A stretch of 64,000 bases of DNA from Planctomycetota bacterium (GCA_029260795.1 JAJDCO010000112.1:62001-126000); one strand, 5' to 3'; positions 9,114-18,300 are shown, counted from the first letter of the stretch. Notes: generated by a model from the sequence alone, not told the origin. A program made the numbers and translations.

Positions 9114-9404
9114 TTGAGATTCATCGCCATGAACCGATTCCAGGTGTTGCCTGGGAAGGAGTCGGACTTCGAGGAGGCTTGGCGCACTCGCGAGCAGCAT
9201 CTCGAAGCGGTCCCGGGCTTCTTGGAGTTTCGCCTCTTGTGCGGGCCGGAGGGCGAGTACATCTCCCACAGCAGCTGGGAGTCGGAAGAGCAGTTTCGTG
9301 CCTGGACCGACTCGGACGCCTTTCGAAAGGCCCACTCCCGAGGCGGCAGCGCCGGACTGATTCAGGGTCCGCCGCGATTCTCCGGCTACCGGGTCGTCCT
9401 CTGA
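9114..9404 (+). CDS. Antibiotic-biosynthesis-monooxygenase (ABM) domain protein
   Basis: 96 residues. The start is TTG 9114, six bases after GGGAGG (9102-9107); the nearest ATG (9129) would be too far from it. The protein is one ABM ferredoxin-like domain: FIAMNRFQVLPGKESDFEEAW, then the W and HSSWES strand and AFRKAHS. Family members include heme-degrading IsdG/HmoB enzymes and cofactor-free monooxygenases; the combination of FLEFRLL and HSSWES leans to the HmoB/IsdG group. It sits 67 bases ahead of a cupin gene and upstream of the Mla operon. Confidence 0.8.
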   Translation: MRFIAMNRFQVLPGKESDFEEAWRTREQHLEAVPGFLEFRLLCGPEGEYISHSSWESEEQFRAWTDSDAFRKAHSRGGSAGLIQGPPRFSGYRVVL

Positions 9405-9471
9405 GGGGCCGACCGATCACGGCGATCACCGGATTGGCCTCGACTCTCCCACACCCGACGAGGAACCTCCC

Positions 9472-9837
9472 ATGCCAACGCTGATCGAGACTCCCACCCG
9501 CATCGAGGCGGCCGGCAACAAGCCGAAGATCATCGAGGAGTACATCGGTCGCGTGAACTCCGAAACCGACGCCCTGAGCCTCGCACACATGAAGAGCCCC
9601 GGCGGCTGGGAAGAGCCCGGACAGACTCCCCGATTCGACGAGTTCACCTTGGTGCTGCGCGGCCTGCTTCGAGTCGAGTCCCGCGACGGCGCCTTGGATG
9701 TGCAGGCCGGCCAGGCCGTCATCGCCCACGCCGGTGAATGGGTGCGCTACAGTAGCCCCGAAGGCAACGGTGCCGAGTACATCGCCGTCTGCCTGCCGGC
9801 ATTTTCGCCCGACACCGTTCACCGCGACGGCCCCTGA
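9472..9837 (+). CDS. Cupin-domain protein (EutQ-like)
   Basis: 121 residues, a single small beta-barrel. FTLVLRGLLRVESRDG and VQAGQAVIAHAGEWVRYSSP are the two cupin halves, but the metal-binding His residues are largely replaced (only one clear His in each half), so it may bind a ligand rather than catalyse. The start at ATG 9472 follows AGGAACC. It lies 18 bases upstream of the first Mla gene and may be the leading gene of that transcript. Confidence 0.75.
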   Translation: MPTLIETPTRIEAAGNKPKIIEEYIGRVNSETDALSLAHMKSPGGWEEPGQTPRFDEFTLVLRGLLRVESRDGALDVQAGQAVIAHAGEWVRYSSPEGNGAEYIAVCLPAFSPDTVHRDGP

Positions 9838-9855
9838 GAGGCACTCGAGCACTCG

Positions 9856-10980
9856 ATGGATCCGAGTCCCGGCCCTCGACCGCAGCTGCAGCACCGAATC
9901 GTCGACGGCGACGACGGTCGCCGCCTGTCCCTCAGCGGACACCTGACCACGCAGACGATCGGCGGGCTGCGGAAGCAGCTCGATGACACCACCGTGTCGT
10001 CGCTCCGCTGGATCGACGGCTCCGGGTTGGAGGACTGTGACGGGAACGGCATCGCGCTCCTCTTGGAGATCGTCGAGCGCTCCGGCAACCAATGCCAGAT
10101 CCAAGGGCTCCCGGAGCGGACCGATCGCCTCCTCGAAGAGTTTCGCCGCGAGCTCGCCGAGGCCCCCGAGGTCGAGCCGCCGCCGCCCCGCTCGCGGATC
10201 GTCGCCATCGGGAAAGCGACGGCCGGGCTGTTCCAAGACCTGCGCGCCCAAGTCGCTTTCGTCGGTGAGCTGACGATCGGCATGCTCCGCGCCTTGCGCC
10301 ATCCGACTTCGATCCGCTGGACCGACACGCTGCGTCAAGCCGAGATCGTCGGCGTCGATGCCCTCCCGATCGTTCTGCTCCTCGGCTTCCTGATCGGCGT
10401 CATCCTCGCCTACCAGGCCCTGATCCCGATGGAGGAGTTCGGCGCCGGGATCTACGTCGCCAACCTGGTGTCCTTATCCTTGCTGCGCGAGCTCGGCCCG
10501 CTGATGACGGCCGTCATCCTGTCGGGTCGATCGGGATCGGCCTTCGCCGCCGAGATCGGCACCATGAAGGTCGACGAGGAGCTCGACGCGCTCGCGACCT
10601 TCGGCCTCGACGCCCAAGGCTTCCTGACCCTGCCGCGCGTCATGGCCGCGGTCTTCATGATGCCGATCCTGACGATCTTCCTGAATCTCATCGGACTGGT
10701 GGGTGCAGCGCTGGTGATGCTGAGCAAAGGCTTCTCCACCAGCGCCTTCATCAGCCAGGTCCTTCGTCAGGTCGACTACATCGATCTGTTGAGCGGGCTG
10801 TTCAAAGCTCTCGTCTTCGGCTTGCTCGTGGCCGGCATCGGTTGCTTGCGCGGCTTCCAAACGGGCTCCGGCCCGTCGGCGGTCGGCGTCTCGACGACCC
10901 GAGCCGTCGTCAGCGGCATCGTCTTGATCATCGCGGCCGACGGCGTCTTCGCCTTCGTCTACAACGCGCTGGGGATCTGA
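9856..10980 (+). CDS. mlaE: MlaE-family ABC permease with N-terminal STAS domain
   Basis: 374 residues. About 100 N-terminal residues form a STAS-like fold (LSLSGHLTTQTIGGL, RWIDGSGLEDCDGNGIALL), i.e. an MlaB-type subunit fused to the permease. The rest is the MlaE/YrbE permease with several membrane spans and the conserved LLRELGPLMTAVILSGRSGS and IGTMKVDEELDAL motifs. It forms the inner-membrane channel of an MCE phospholipid transporter. The gene begins the tight block mlaE-mlaF-mlaD-pqiC-like; the next gene starts two bases after its stop. Confidence 0.93.
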   Translation: MDPSPGPRPQLQHRIVDGDDGRRLSLSGHLTTQTIGGLRKQLDDTTVSSLRWIDGSGLEDCDGNGIALLLEIVERSGNQCQIQGLPERTDRLLEEFRRELAEAPEVEPPPPRSRIVAIGKATAGLFQDLRAQVAFVGELTIGMLRALRHPTSIRWTDTLRQAEIVGVDALPIVLLLGFLIGVILAYQALIPMEEFGAGIYVANLVSLSLLRELGPLMTAVILSGRSGSAFAAEIGTMKVDEELDALATFGLDAQGFLTLPRVMAAVFMMPILTIFLNLIGLVGAALVMLSKGFSTSAFISQVLRQVDYIDLLSGLFKALVFGLLVAGIGCLRGFQTGSGPSAVGVSTTRAVVSGIVLIIAADGVFAFVYNALGI

Positions 10981-10981
10981 G

Positions 10982-11737
10982 ATGACGCCGTCGAACGTCA
11001 TCGAGGTCCGCGATCTCCGCGTGGCTTTCGGAGCCAAGGTCGTCCTGAAAGACGTCTCCTTCGACGTGGTCGCCGGCGAGGTCTTGACGATCCTGGGCGG
11101 CTCGGGCAGCGGCAAGTCGACATTGATCCGCCACGTGATCGGACTGCGGGAGCCTCAGGGCGGCACGATCCGAGTTCTCGGACGGGACATCACTTCGGCA
11201 GATCCTCGAGAGCTCGCCGCTGCGCGACGGGCCTTTGGCGTGATGTACCAGAGTGGCGCGCTCTTCGGGTCTCTGAGCGTTCTGGAGAACGTGTGTCTGC
11301 CGCTGAGAGAGCTGACGGATCTCCCCGAGAGTGCCTGTGAATGGATCGGTCGTCTCAAGCTGCAGCTGGTCGGCCTGGGAGAGGCGCTCCACAAGCAGCC
11401 GGCCGAGCTGAGCGGAGGTATGAAGAAACGCGCCGCCATCGCGCGCGCCCTCGCCCTCGATCCTCAGATCGTCTTCCTCGACGAGCCGTCGGCCGGCCTC
11501 GATCCGATTACGGCCTCCGATATCGATGATCTCATCCTTCAACTCGTAGCCTCGATCGGCATGACGGTCGTCGTCGTGACGCACGAGCTCGCCAGCGTCT
11601 TCAAGATTGCCGACCGGGCCGTCATCCTGGATGGTGCTCGTCAGGGTATCGTCGCGACCGGATCGCCGGCCGAGCTCCGAGACCACTCCGAAGACCCTTA
11701 CGTCCGTCGCTTCTTCCGCCGGGAATCCAGCCAATGA
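10982..11737 (+). CDS. mlaF: MlaF-family ABC transporter ATPase
   Basis: 251 residues, a complete ABC ATPase: Walker A GGSGSGKSTLIRH, Q-loop MYQSGALFGSLSV (the MYQ-GALF form typical of MlaF), signature AELSGGMKKRAAIARAL, Walker B QIVFLDEPSAGLDP and switch His in VVTHEL. It powers phospholipid transfer between inner and outer membranes together with MlaE and MlaD. Its stop overlaps the mlaD start as ATGA (11734-11737), indicating translational coupling. Confidence 0.95.
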   Translation: MTPSNVIEVRDLRVAFGAKVVLKDVSFDVVAGEVLTILGGSGSGKSTLIRHVIGLREPQGGTIRVLGRDITSADPRELAAARRAFGVMYQSGALFGSLSVLENVCLPLRELTDLPESACEWIGRLKLQLVGLGEALHKQPAELSGGMKKRAAIARALALDPQIVFLDEPSAGLDPITASDIDDLILQLVASIGMTVVVVTHELASVFKIADRAVILDGARQGIVATGSPAELRDHSEDPYVRRFFRRESSQ

Positions 11738-12840
11738 GTCAGAGAGCCGACCACTTCAAGCTCGGGTTGTTCGTTCTCGTCGGCCTTGCCTTGGGGCTGG
11801 CCGGCGTCCTCGCCCTCGGTGCCAGCGAGTTCCTCCGCCGACCGCTGCGTGTCGTCACCTACATGGACGAGTCCGTCAAGGGTCTCGAGGTCGGAAGCCT
11901 GGTCCGCTACCGAGGCGTCCCCCGCGGCAAGGTCGTCGGCATCCAGTCCGCGTCCGCGGCGCTGAACATGCAGCCGGACAACCGCGTGTTCTTCACTCAA
12001 GGGCAATACGTCGAGGTGCTCCTCGAGTTCGATTCCCCGGAGTTCGAAGGTAAGTCGCCTGCGGACCTGCGACCGGTCCTGACTCAGCTCGTCGAGCAAG
12101 GCATGCGCGTCCAGCTCTCGATGAATCCCTTGACCGGTCGCGCCGATGTCGAGATCGATCATTTCGAAGCCAAGAAGTACCCGCCGGTCGAGCTCAACTG
12201 GGTTCCCGAGGAGCTCTACATCCCTTGGGCGCGAGGTACCTTCAGCCAGGTGAAGTCGGCCGCCGAGCGCATCCTCGACAGGCTCGAGTCGGAGGAAGGG
12301 CTCTTCGCGCAGGCGGGCCGCACGCTGCGCGGCATCGAGAGCGCTCTCGAGAACACGCGCCTCGAGAAGATCCAGGCCGAGGTGCTCGACGTGCTGAAGA
12401 CGCTCGACTCCAAGCTCGAGCAGGTCGCCGTCGACGAGATCGTGACCGATCTGAGGGGCACGATCGAGCAGATCGACCAATCGGTCGTCAATCTCGACCT
12501 GGCCATCCAGCAGACGCTCGAGACCTATCGCATGACGGCCGAGGGTGTCGACGAGATCGTTCAGGGCGAAGCGGTTCAGAAGATCACTCAGCGGCTCGAC
12601 GAGATCAGCGCATACCTCGCCGACGCCACGGCTCAGGTCCCTGGCACCGTCGCGACCGTCGACCGACTCGTGCGGCGCTTGGACGAGATGTTGGCCGGAC
12701 GCTCTTCGGACGTCCAGGCCATCGTGGAGAACCTCCGACGGGCCACCGGAGACCTCAAAGAGATCGCCCGCAACGGCCGCCTCTATCCCTCCTGGATCCT
12801 CTTCGGTGCACCGCCCACGCCTACGGAGATCGACAAATGA
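11734..12840 (+). CDS. mlaD: MlaD-like MCE-domain substrate-binding protein
   Basis: 368 residues. A single N-terminal membrane helix (FKLGLFVLVGLALGLAGVLAL) anchors the protein; the MCE domain follows (YMDESVKGLEVGSLVRYRGV with the typical G-x-V-x-x-R-G-V/P pattern). The long C-terminal part is helical and probably forms a needle-like coiled coil, much longer than E. coli MlaD (183 residues) and closer to single-MCE proteins of the PqiB/Mce type. It receives lipid from MlaE. The start and stop both overlap neighbours as ATGA. Confidence 0.92.
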   Translation: MSQRADHFKLGLFVLVGLALGLAGVLALGASEFLRRPLRVVTYMDESVKGLEVGSLVRYRGVPRGKVVGIQSASAALNMQPDNRVFFTQGQYVEVLLEFDSPEFEGKSPADLRPVLTQLVEQGMRVQLSMNPLTGRADVEIDHFEAKKYPPVELNWVPEELYIPWARGTFSQVKSAAERILDRLESEEGLFAQAGRTLRGIESALENTRLEKIQAEVLDVLKTLDSKLEQVAVDEIVTDLRGTIEQIDQSVVNLDLAIQQTLETYRMTAEGVDEIVQGEAVQKITQRLDEISAYLADATAQVPGTVATVDRLVRRLDEMLAGRSSDVQAIVENLRRATGDLKEIARNGRLYPSWILFGAPPTPTEIDK

Positions 12841-13526
12841 TGCGTCCGAGTACTCGGGCTCTCGCGACGCTGCTCCTCGGATTCCTGGCGGGCTGTGGGT
12901 CGCCGCTCCAGGTCTCCTATCCCCAGAAGAGCTACTTCCTCATCGAAGCGGAGCGAACGACGCCCCCGGCCGAGACGCCTCTCGGCCCCGCGCTGCGGAT
13001 CGGTCGCTTCCGAATCTCGCCTCACTTCGAGGATCGTCAGCTGGTCTATCGAACCGGCGACCGGCAGTACGAGCACGACTTCTACAACGAGTTCTTCGAC
13101 GATCCCTCTCGCCTCATCGAGGAGAAGACACAGCATTGGCTGGCAAGCTCGGGCCTGTTTGAGAGCGTGCATGATGCGGCGAGCCCGGTCCTGACCGACT
13201 GGCTCCTCGATGGCCGGGTACAAGAGATCTACGCCGATTATCGCAGCGGGGATCGTCCCCAAGCGGTGCTCGCGATTCAGTTCTTCGTGCTCGATCTGCG
13301 CCGCCCGGAAGCACCGGTCCGGTTCGAACGCTCCCTGCGCTGGGAAGGCGAGTGCGCGCCCGGCCCGGACAACCTCGCGGCCGCCTGGTCGAAAGGGCTT
13401 CAAGCGCTTCTCACCGAGCTCGAGGGCGAGCTCCGGCAACGGCTGCCGCGCAGCGATCAGCCCACGCGGACGGAGGCGGCGCCAACCAAGTCGCCTTCCG
13501 ACTCAGCCAGCCGCCAAGTGGATTGA
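12837..13526 (+). CDS. PqiC/ABC-type transport auxiliary lipoprotein
   Basis: 229 residues from ATG 12837 (a second ATG follows at 12840). LLGFLAGCGSP is a lipobox. The body, QKSYFLIEAERT, LRIGRFRISPHFEDRQLVYR and a helix-rich tail, matches the PqiC/YmbA auxiliary lipoproteins that cap MCE complexes at the outer membrane. It overlaps mlaD by ATGA and completes a full MCE export module. The last 30 residues are low-complexity (Ser, Thr, Arg). Confidence 0.88.
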   Translation: MMRPSTRALATLLLGFLAGCGSPLQVSYPQKSYFLIEAERTTPPAETPLGPALRIGRFRISPHFEDRQLVYRTGDRQYEHDFYNEFFDDPSRLIEEKTQHWLASSGLFESVHDAASPVLTDWLLDGRVQEIYADYRSGDRPQAVLAIQFFVLDLRRPEAPVRFERSLRWEGECAPGPDNLAAAWSKGLQALLTELEGELRQRLPRSDQPTRTEAAPTKSPSDSASRQVD

Positions 13527-13536
13527 AGGAGTAGGC

Positions 13537-14862
13537 ATGAGAGCCAGAGCTTCGGGCTTGGCCTGGACCGGCTGCTACCTCGCGTTGGTCTTCGTACCGC
13601 TCGGTATCCTGCTGGTCGGTGACCGTCCCCGCGGTGGAGGCTTCTGGTGGGACTTCTCACTGGCGCTCGGCTACGCAGGTCTCTCGATGATGGGAGTCCA
13701 GTTCGCTCTGACGGCGCGATTCAAGCGGGCGACCGCGCCTTTCGGAATCGACATCATCTACTACTTCCACCGGTACCTGGCGATCATCGCACTGGTGCTC
13801 TTGCTGGCCCACGCCGGTATCCTCTCGGCCAAGTATCCTGGAGCAGCCGGGAGCTTCGACCTGCGCGAAGCCCCGGCCACGATGATCTGGGGCTGGCTCG
13901 GCCTGATCGCCTTCATGGCGGTTCTCGTCACATCTTTGGGACGGCGCCTCCTGCGGATCGAGTACGACACCTGGCGCCGAATCCATGTGGTGCTCGCTGT
14001 CGCCGGAGTTGCCATGGCGGTGCTCCACGTCTTCGGATCGGGCCACTTCTTGACCTCCCCGATCAAGCGCGGGCTTTGGACCCTGCTGGGTGCTTCTTGG
14101 CTCGGACTCGTCGTCTGGGTCCGGCTGATTCGCCCCGCGCAGCTCTTGAAGTATCCGTTTCGCGTCGTGGAGGTTCGACCCGAGCGAGGACGCAGCTGGA
14201 CGCTGACGCTCGAGCCAGAAGCCGACGGTTCGGCGGCCCTCGACTACCGGCCCGGTCAGTTCGTCTGGCTGACCCTCGACGGCTCGCCCTTCGCGATGCG
14301 GGAGCACCCGTTCTCGTATGCTTCGAGTCCGACCCGATCCGGTCGGCTGGAGTTCACGATCAAGGAGCTCGGTGACTTCACGCAGCGGATCGGCCAGACC
14401 CGTCCCGGCACCCTCGCCTATGTCGACGGGCCCTACGGTGCCTTCTGCATCGACCGCTGGCCGTCGGCTCCCGGTTTCGTGTTCGTCGCCGGCGGCGTTG
14501 GAATCGCACCGATCATGAGCAGCCTGCGGGCTCTCGCGGATCGAAGAGACGGGCGGCCGCTGTGGCTGTTCTATGGCAACCGTACTTGGGAGGGAGTCGT
14601 ATTCCGCGAAGAGCTGGCGGAGTTGAGCGCCCGCTGCGATCTCCACGTCGTTCACGTCTTGGGCGAGCCACCGCCCGATTGGGAGTGTGAGAGAGGCTGG
14701 ATCACGCGCGAGGTCATGGCACGTCATCTGCCGGAGAATCGCGTCGATTTGGAGTGTCTGATCTGCGGGCCGACCCCCATGATCCGACTCGTGGAACGAG
14801 GCCTTCGAGACCTGGACGTGCCGTTGCGTCAGATCCACTCCGAAATCTTCGACCTGGCCTGA
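13537..14862 (+). CDS. Ferric-reductase-like membrane flavoprotein (ferredoxin reductase type)
   Basis: 441 residues, starting at ATG 13537 behind GAAGGAG. The first 200 residues are a membrane domain with about six helices and paired His residues (YYFHRYLAI, LLLAHAG, WRRIHVVLA, VLHVFGSGH) that could hold two hemes, as in FRE/NOX/YedZ proteins. Then comes an FAD domain (YRPGQFVWLTL, REHPFSYASSP) and an NAD(P) domain (VFVAGGVGIAPIMSSL, CGPTPMI). It should carry electrons from cytoplasmic NAD(P)H across the membrane. It starts 10 bases after the Mla lipoprotein and 18 bases before a cytochrome c gene, which may be its partner. Confidence 0.9.
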   Translation: MRARASGLAWTGCYLALVFVPLGILLVGDRPRGGGFWWDFSLALGYAGLSMMGVQFALTARFKRATAPFGIDIIYYFHRYLAIIALVLLLAHAGILSAKYPGAAGSFDLREAPATMIWGWLGLIAFMAVLVTSLGRRLLRIEYDTWRRIHVVLAVAGVAMAVLHVFGSGHFLTSPIKRGLWTLLGASWLGLVVWVRLIRPAQLLKYPFRVVEVRPERGRSWTLTLEPEADGSAALDYRPGQFVWLTLDGSPFAMREHPFSYASSPTRSGRLEFTIKELGDFTQRIGQTRPGTLAYVDGPYGAFCIDRWPSAPGFVFVAGGVGIAPIMSSLRALADRRDGRPLWLFYGNRTWEGVVFREELAELSARCDLHVVHVLGEPPPDWECERGWITREVMARHLPENRVDLECLICGPTPMIRLVERGLRDLDVPLRQIHSEIFDLA

Positions 14863-14880
14863 TCGGCCAAGAGGGGCATC

Positions 14881-15297
14881 ATGCGCGAACACTGGGCCCG
14901 TGGACTGGCGGGGCTGACCGGGGTGGCGATCGTGCTGCTATCAATCGCATTCGCGATCGTGCAGAACTCGGGCGCCCCGGCTCCTGGTCGCACTCGGGTC
15001 GCGCTGGAAGCCGTCCCGGACGAACCACCAATCGCGCGGGGTCGAGCAGTCTACCGTGAGCAGAGCTGCTCGCGCTGCCACTCGATCGCGGGGGAAGGCA
15101 ACCCTCGGAGTCCGCTGGATACCGTCGGAGACGAATACACGCGCGATGAGCTCCGTCAGTGGATCATCGCCGGAGATGACATCCGCCTCGTTCTCTCACA
15201 GCGAGTGATCGATGCCAAGCAGCCCTACGCGCGGATACCCCCTGGAGACCTCGAGGCACTGATCTCGTTTCTCGCGGCCCTGCGCGAGCTTGAATGA
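14881..15297 (+). CDS. Small membrane-anchored c-type cytochrome
   Basis: 138 residues: an N-terminal membrane helix (GLTGVAIVLLSIAFAIV), then a cytochrome c domain with heme-attachment CSRCH (Cys63, Cys66, His67). No Met occurs after the heme motif; the place where class I cytochromes have the axial Met reads DAKQPYARIPPGDLEAL, so another residue (Gln, Lys, His) or none would be the sixth ligand. It lies directly after the ferric-reductase-like flavoprotein and is probably its periplasmic electron acceptor. Confidence 0.88.
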   Translation: MREHWARGLAGLTGVAIVLLSIAFAIVQNSGAPAPGRTRVALEAVPDEPPIARGRAVYREQSCSRCHSIAGEGNPRSPLDTVGDEYTRDELRQWIIAGDDIRLVLSQRVIDAKQPYARIPPGDLEALISFLAALRELE

Positions 15298-15312
15298 AGT
15301 GCGGTGGTCCGC

Positions 15313-16257
15313 TCAGTTCACCTCGCAGACGGCGCGGATCACGACGTCCTCAAAGGCGGCGGAGCCGGCGAAGAGCGTCCAGTAGATCTCACCACTGACC
15401 GGATCGACCTCACCGTTGGTCTCGATGATGCGGCCGGGAAGCTTGGCAGTGAAGCTGAGGGGGATCAGCAGACGGTCGTCATCGAGCAGATCGTTTTCGC
15501 CATCGTCATCCTTGCCGAGCTTCTCGAGGGTCGCGAACTTCGCGATGTGGGCCGTGACCTCTGGCCAACGCTTTGCCTGAGGATGATCTCCGAGCTGGGC
15601 CTGGAGGTCGGCGAGGGCGGCCATCCGAAGCCGCGTCGAGAGGCGACGGACGGCGACCTCGCGGTGCACCATGGCCTGCGACATCAGCGGCTGTTGATTC
15701 GAACCGCCGAAGAGCAGTCGCACGTAGTTCTGCCGCAGCGACTTCGCGAGCACGGTCGCAACCACCTCCCGCTTCTCGATGTCGTCCGGGAGCTGCTCGA
15801 CCAGCGCCTCGACGAACTTCTTCGACGCCTCTTTCACGGCGTCGATCCGCGGTCCGACCCAGCGAAGCGTCTCCCGATACTCAAGGCGCTCGTCGCTCAG
15901 ACGTCGCACGGTGACCTCGTTGCGCACCCACGGCTCGCCCGCCTTGGACAAGACCGTCAGCTCGCTCAGCTTCTCACCCTCATTTGCAGAGCGGCGCAGG
16001 GTCAGCACCCCTTCGCCCAGCTCGTTGCTCGCCCCTCGCTGCCAACCGTCGTCTTCAGGAATCACGAAGTAATCGGACAGCTCCTGACGGATCGAGAACT
16101 CGAGCGAGCCGGGCTTGTCGCTGCTGTCCTCCGAGGTGATGAAGCGGCTCTCACGGGTCCAGGTCCCGTTTGCCGAGACCTCGGTCACGGCTCCAAAGCG
16201 CGCGCAGCTGACCAACGAGAGTGAAAGCAGCACGAATGCGAGTCGGCGAATCATCAT
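15313..16257 (-). CDS. Uncharacterised lipoprotein
   Basis: 314 residues from the first of two adjacent ATGs (16257), chosen by AAGGAG six bases upstream. MMIRRLAFVLLSLSLVSCARFG is a signal with lipobox LVSC. The mature part alternates beta-strands (WTRESRFITSEDSS, EGVLTLRRSANEG, VRNEVTVRRLSDERLEYRE) with a helical middle and ends in an acidic stretch KDDDGEN. I do not recognise a family. It is convergent with the cytochrome gene, the stops lying 15 bases apart, and stands alone on its strand. Confidence 0.75.
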   Translation of the reverse strand: MMIRRLAFVLLSLSLVSCARFGAVTEVSANGTWTRESRFITSEDSSDKPGSLEFSIRQELSDYFVIPEDDGWQRGASNELGEGVLTLRRSANEGEKLSELTVLSKAGEPWVRNEVTVRRLSDERLEYRETLRWVGPRIDAVKEASKKFVEALVEQLPDDIEKREVVATVLAKSLRQNYVRLLFGGSNQQPLMSQAMVHREVAVRRLSTRLRMAALADLQAQLGDHPQAKRWPEVTAHIAKFATLEKLGKDDDGENDLLDDDRLLIPLSFTAKLPGRIIETNGEVDPVSGEIYWTLFAGSAAFEDVVIRAVCEVN

Positions 16258-16375
16258 GGGACGCTCCTTTTTCCGAGTGACCATCCCGCACAAGCGGAGG
16301 CAAGCCGTTCGCGACAACCAACCATTGTGTCGCCACGCCGACTTTCACCGAGGAAAAATCGCGCCGGACCTCCGG

Positions 16376-18025
16376 TCAGCTCACCAACCGATCGGCCGAC
16401 GGGCGGCCCCAAAGGAATCCCTGTCCGTAATTCACGCCCATGCTCTTGAGCAGCTCGAGCTCTTCACGCTCCTCGATTCCCTCGGCCACGACCTCGGTGC
16501 CGAGACTGCTTGCCAACCGCAGCAGACGTTCGAGAGAGCGGATGCGGGACTCGTCGCGCGAGAATCCGATCACGCACTTCTTGTCGATCTTGATGATGTC
16601 CGGCTCGAGCAACACGAGGCTCTCGAGGCAGCTTCGACCGAATCCCACGTCGTCGATCGCGATGCGAATGCCCTCGCTTTGAAGGGCATTGACCGACTCG
16701 GCGAGGTAGGACGGGTCGCCGATGATCTGCTGCTCGCTGATCTCGACGCAGTACGAGCCGCTACTGCGCTCGTGCGGGAACGAGTCGAGCAGACGCGACG
16801 GCGACACGTCGAGCATCGTCGAGGGAAACACGTTCAGGTGACGTCGAGTCTCGGGCGGAAGCCCTTGGGAAGCTTGGACGCAGGAGCGCAAGCATTGGTG
16901 ATCGACGAGAGTGAGGATGTTGGCCTCGCGCGAGACCCGGAAGAAGTCGTCCGGCATCTCGAAATCATCGCTGTTCAAACGGCTGAGGAGCTCGACGCCG
17001 ACCGGTTGCTCGTCGGACAAACGCACGATCGGGTGAGAGACGACCTTGAAGCTGTCCCCGCGACGCAGCGCCGCGAGGACACGCTCGAGGCCCTGAGCGC
17101 GAGGGGCCGGACGAGCCGGATCGGCCAGAATCGAGACGCGGTTCTTGCCGGCCGCCTTGCTGACCAGGACGAGCTCATGCGCCTCGACCAGTAGCCGCTC
17201 GATGACCGGATTCTCTTGGCAAACGGGCACGACGCCGAGGCTGCCCGTGACCTGGACGCGACCATTCGAAAGGGAGATGGGACACTCGGCAATGGCGAGG
17301 CGCAGCTTCTCCGCGACGCGCATCGCCTCGGCCAGGCGAGTGCGAGGGAGCAAGATGAGAAACTCGTCCCCGCCGATGCGCGCGCAGTAGTCGGTCTCGC
17401 GGAGCGAGCTCTCGATCTTGCGCGCGGTCTCTACCAGCACGACGTCGCCCGCCGCATGGCCGAGAGCATCGTTGATCTGCTGAAAGTCGTCGAGGCTGAG
17501 CAGGATCACGACCAGATCGGCGCCCTCGCGTCGAGACCAGCCGAGCTCACGCGTCAGGGCGTCTTGGAATCCACGCCAGTTGAGCAGCTCGGTGAGCGCA
17601 TCGATGCGCGTCATCCTCTCGAGGCGCGAGCGCATGTCACCCAGCTGGCCTTCCAGCTCGTTGATCCGCTCCTGCGAGCCCCGAAGCTGAGACACGTCCT
17701 GAAGGATCGAGTACCAGGCTGGCTCGCCTTCCCAGTCGATCGGGATCGAGCGCACCTCGAGGCGAGCCCGGGTCTCTCCGCGATCGAAGACCATGAGATC
17801 GCCGGTGCGCTCGGACAGCGGGAACAGCGGGCGCTCCGAGCACATCTCGGTCTCACCCAGCAGCTCGGACGCCTGACGATTGGCCAGGAGCACGCCCGAC
17901 GATTCGGCGCTGACGACGACACCGAACGGGCTGTCGGTCACCAGGCGTCGTAGGCTCGCACGAATCGCCTCGAGGTCTCGTCCACCTTGGAACGCAGCCG
18001 CGTCCGTCGAATCATCATTCGACAT
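16376..18025 (-). CDS. PAS-GGDEF-EAL cyclic-di-GMP protein
   Basis: 549 residues from ATG 18025, behind GGGAGGGG; the frame extends further upstream but without a better start. Order: PAS-like sensor (residues about 20-150, SPFGVVVSAESSG), a coiled linker, GGDEF (RIGGDEFLILL intact) and EAL (GVELLSRL in place of EAL, with HLNVFPST, CVEISE, IAIDDVGFG, DIIKIDK and GQGF retained). Both catalytic sites therefore look usable, so it may make or break c-di-GMP depending on the PAS input. There is no membrane segment; it acts in the cytoplasm. It is divergent from the next gene. Confidence 0.92.
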   Translation of the reverse strand: MSNDDSTDAAAFQGGRDLEAIRASLRRLVTDSPFGVVVSAESSGVLLANRQASELLGETEMCSERPLFPLSERTGDLMVFDRGETRARLEVRSIPIDWEGEPAWYSILQDVSQLRGSQERINELEGQLGDMRSRLERMTRIDALTELLNWRGFQDALTRELGWSRREGADLVVILLSLDDFQQINDALGHAAGDVVLVETARKIESSLRETDYCARIGGDEFLILLPRTRLAEAMRVAEKLRLAIAECPISLSNGRVQVTGSLGVVPVCQENPVIERLLVEAHELVLVSKAAGKNRVSILADPARPAPRAQGLERVLAALRRGDSFKVVSHPIVRLSDEQPVGVELLSRLNSDDFEMPDDFFRVSREANILTLVDHQCLRSCVQASQGLPPETRRHLNVFPSTMLDVSPSRLLDSFPHERSSGSYCVEISEQQIIGDPSYLAESVNALQSEGIRIAIDDVGFGRSCLESLVLLEPDIIKIDKKCVIGFSRDESRIRSLERLLRLASSLGTEVVAEGIEEREELELLKSMGVNYGQGFLWGRPSADRLVS

Positions 18026-18180
18026 CGTTGGCACCCCTCCCAGAGAGCCTGACTCGCCGCCGACGTCGAGGGTCGGTCCCGCCCAGCCCCACCTCGCGAC
18101 GATCGAGTCGACGATCATTGTAACCGATTGAAGTTTTCCGGGTGCAAGCCCAAATGGTGCCCGCCCTCGGCCCCAAGAGG

Positions 18181-18199
18181 CCCGGGTCTCGGGTTTTTT
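18181..18199 (+). terminator. Possible hairpin-T6 terminator or attenuator
   Basis: CCCG-GGTCT-CGGG followed directly by six T, about 100 bases before the ATG at 18301. The stem is only four GC pairs. It lies between two divergent genes, so it could act on a leader transcript of the downstream gene. Weak evidence. Confidence 0.3.
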
Positions 18200-18300
18200 C
18201 GTAACCGCACGGCTCGAATTCGCGACTGGTTCTCCGGTGATTCCACCCAACCGCGGGTCCACCTCGAACGTCCCGAAGCGTTTCTCACCGGAGACCCCTC

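Noticed and set aside
18026..18300. Possible c-di-GMP riboswitch upstream of the GGDEF-EAL or Cys-cluster gene
   Set aside because: The conserved GEMM core sequences are not present; only a weak hairpin-T6 is.
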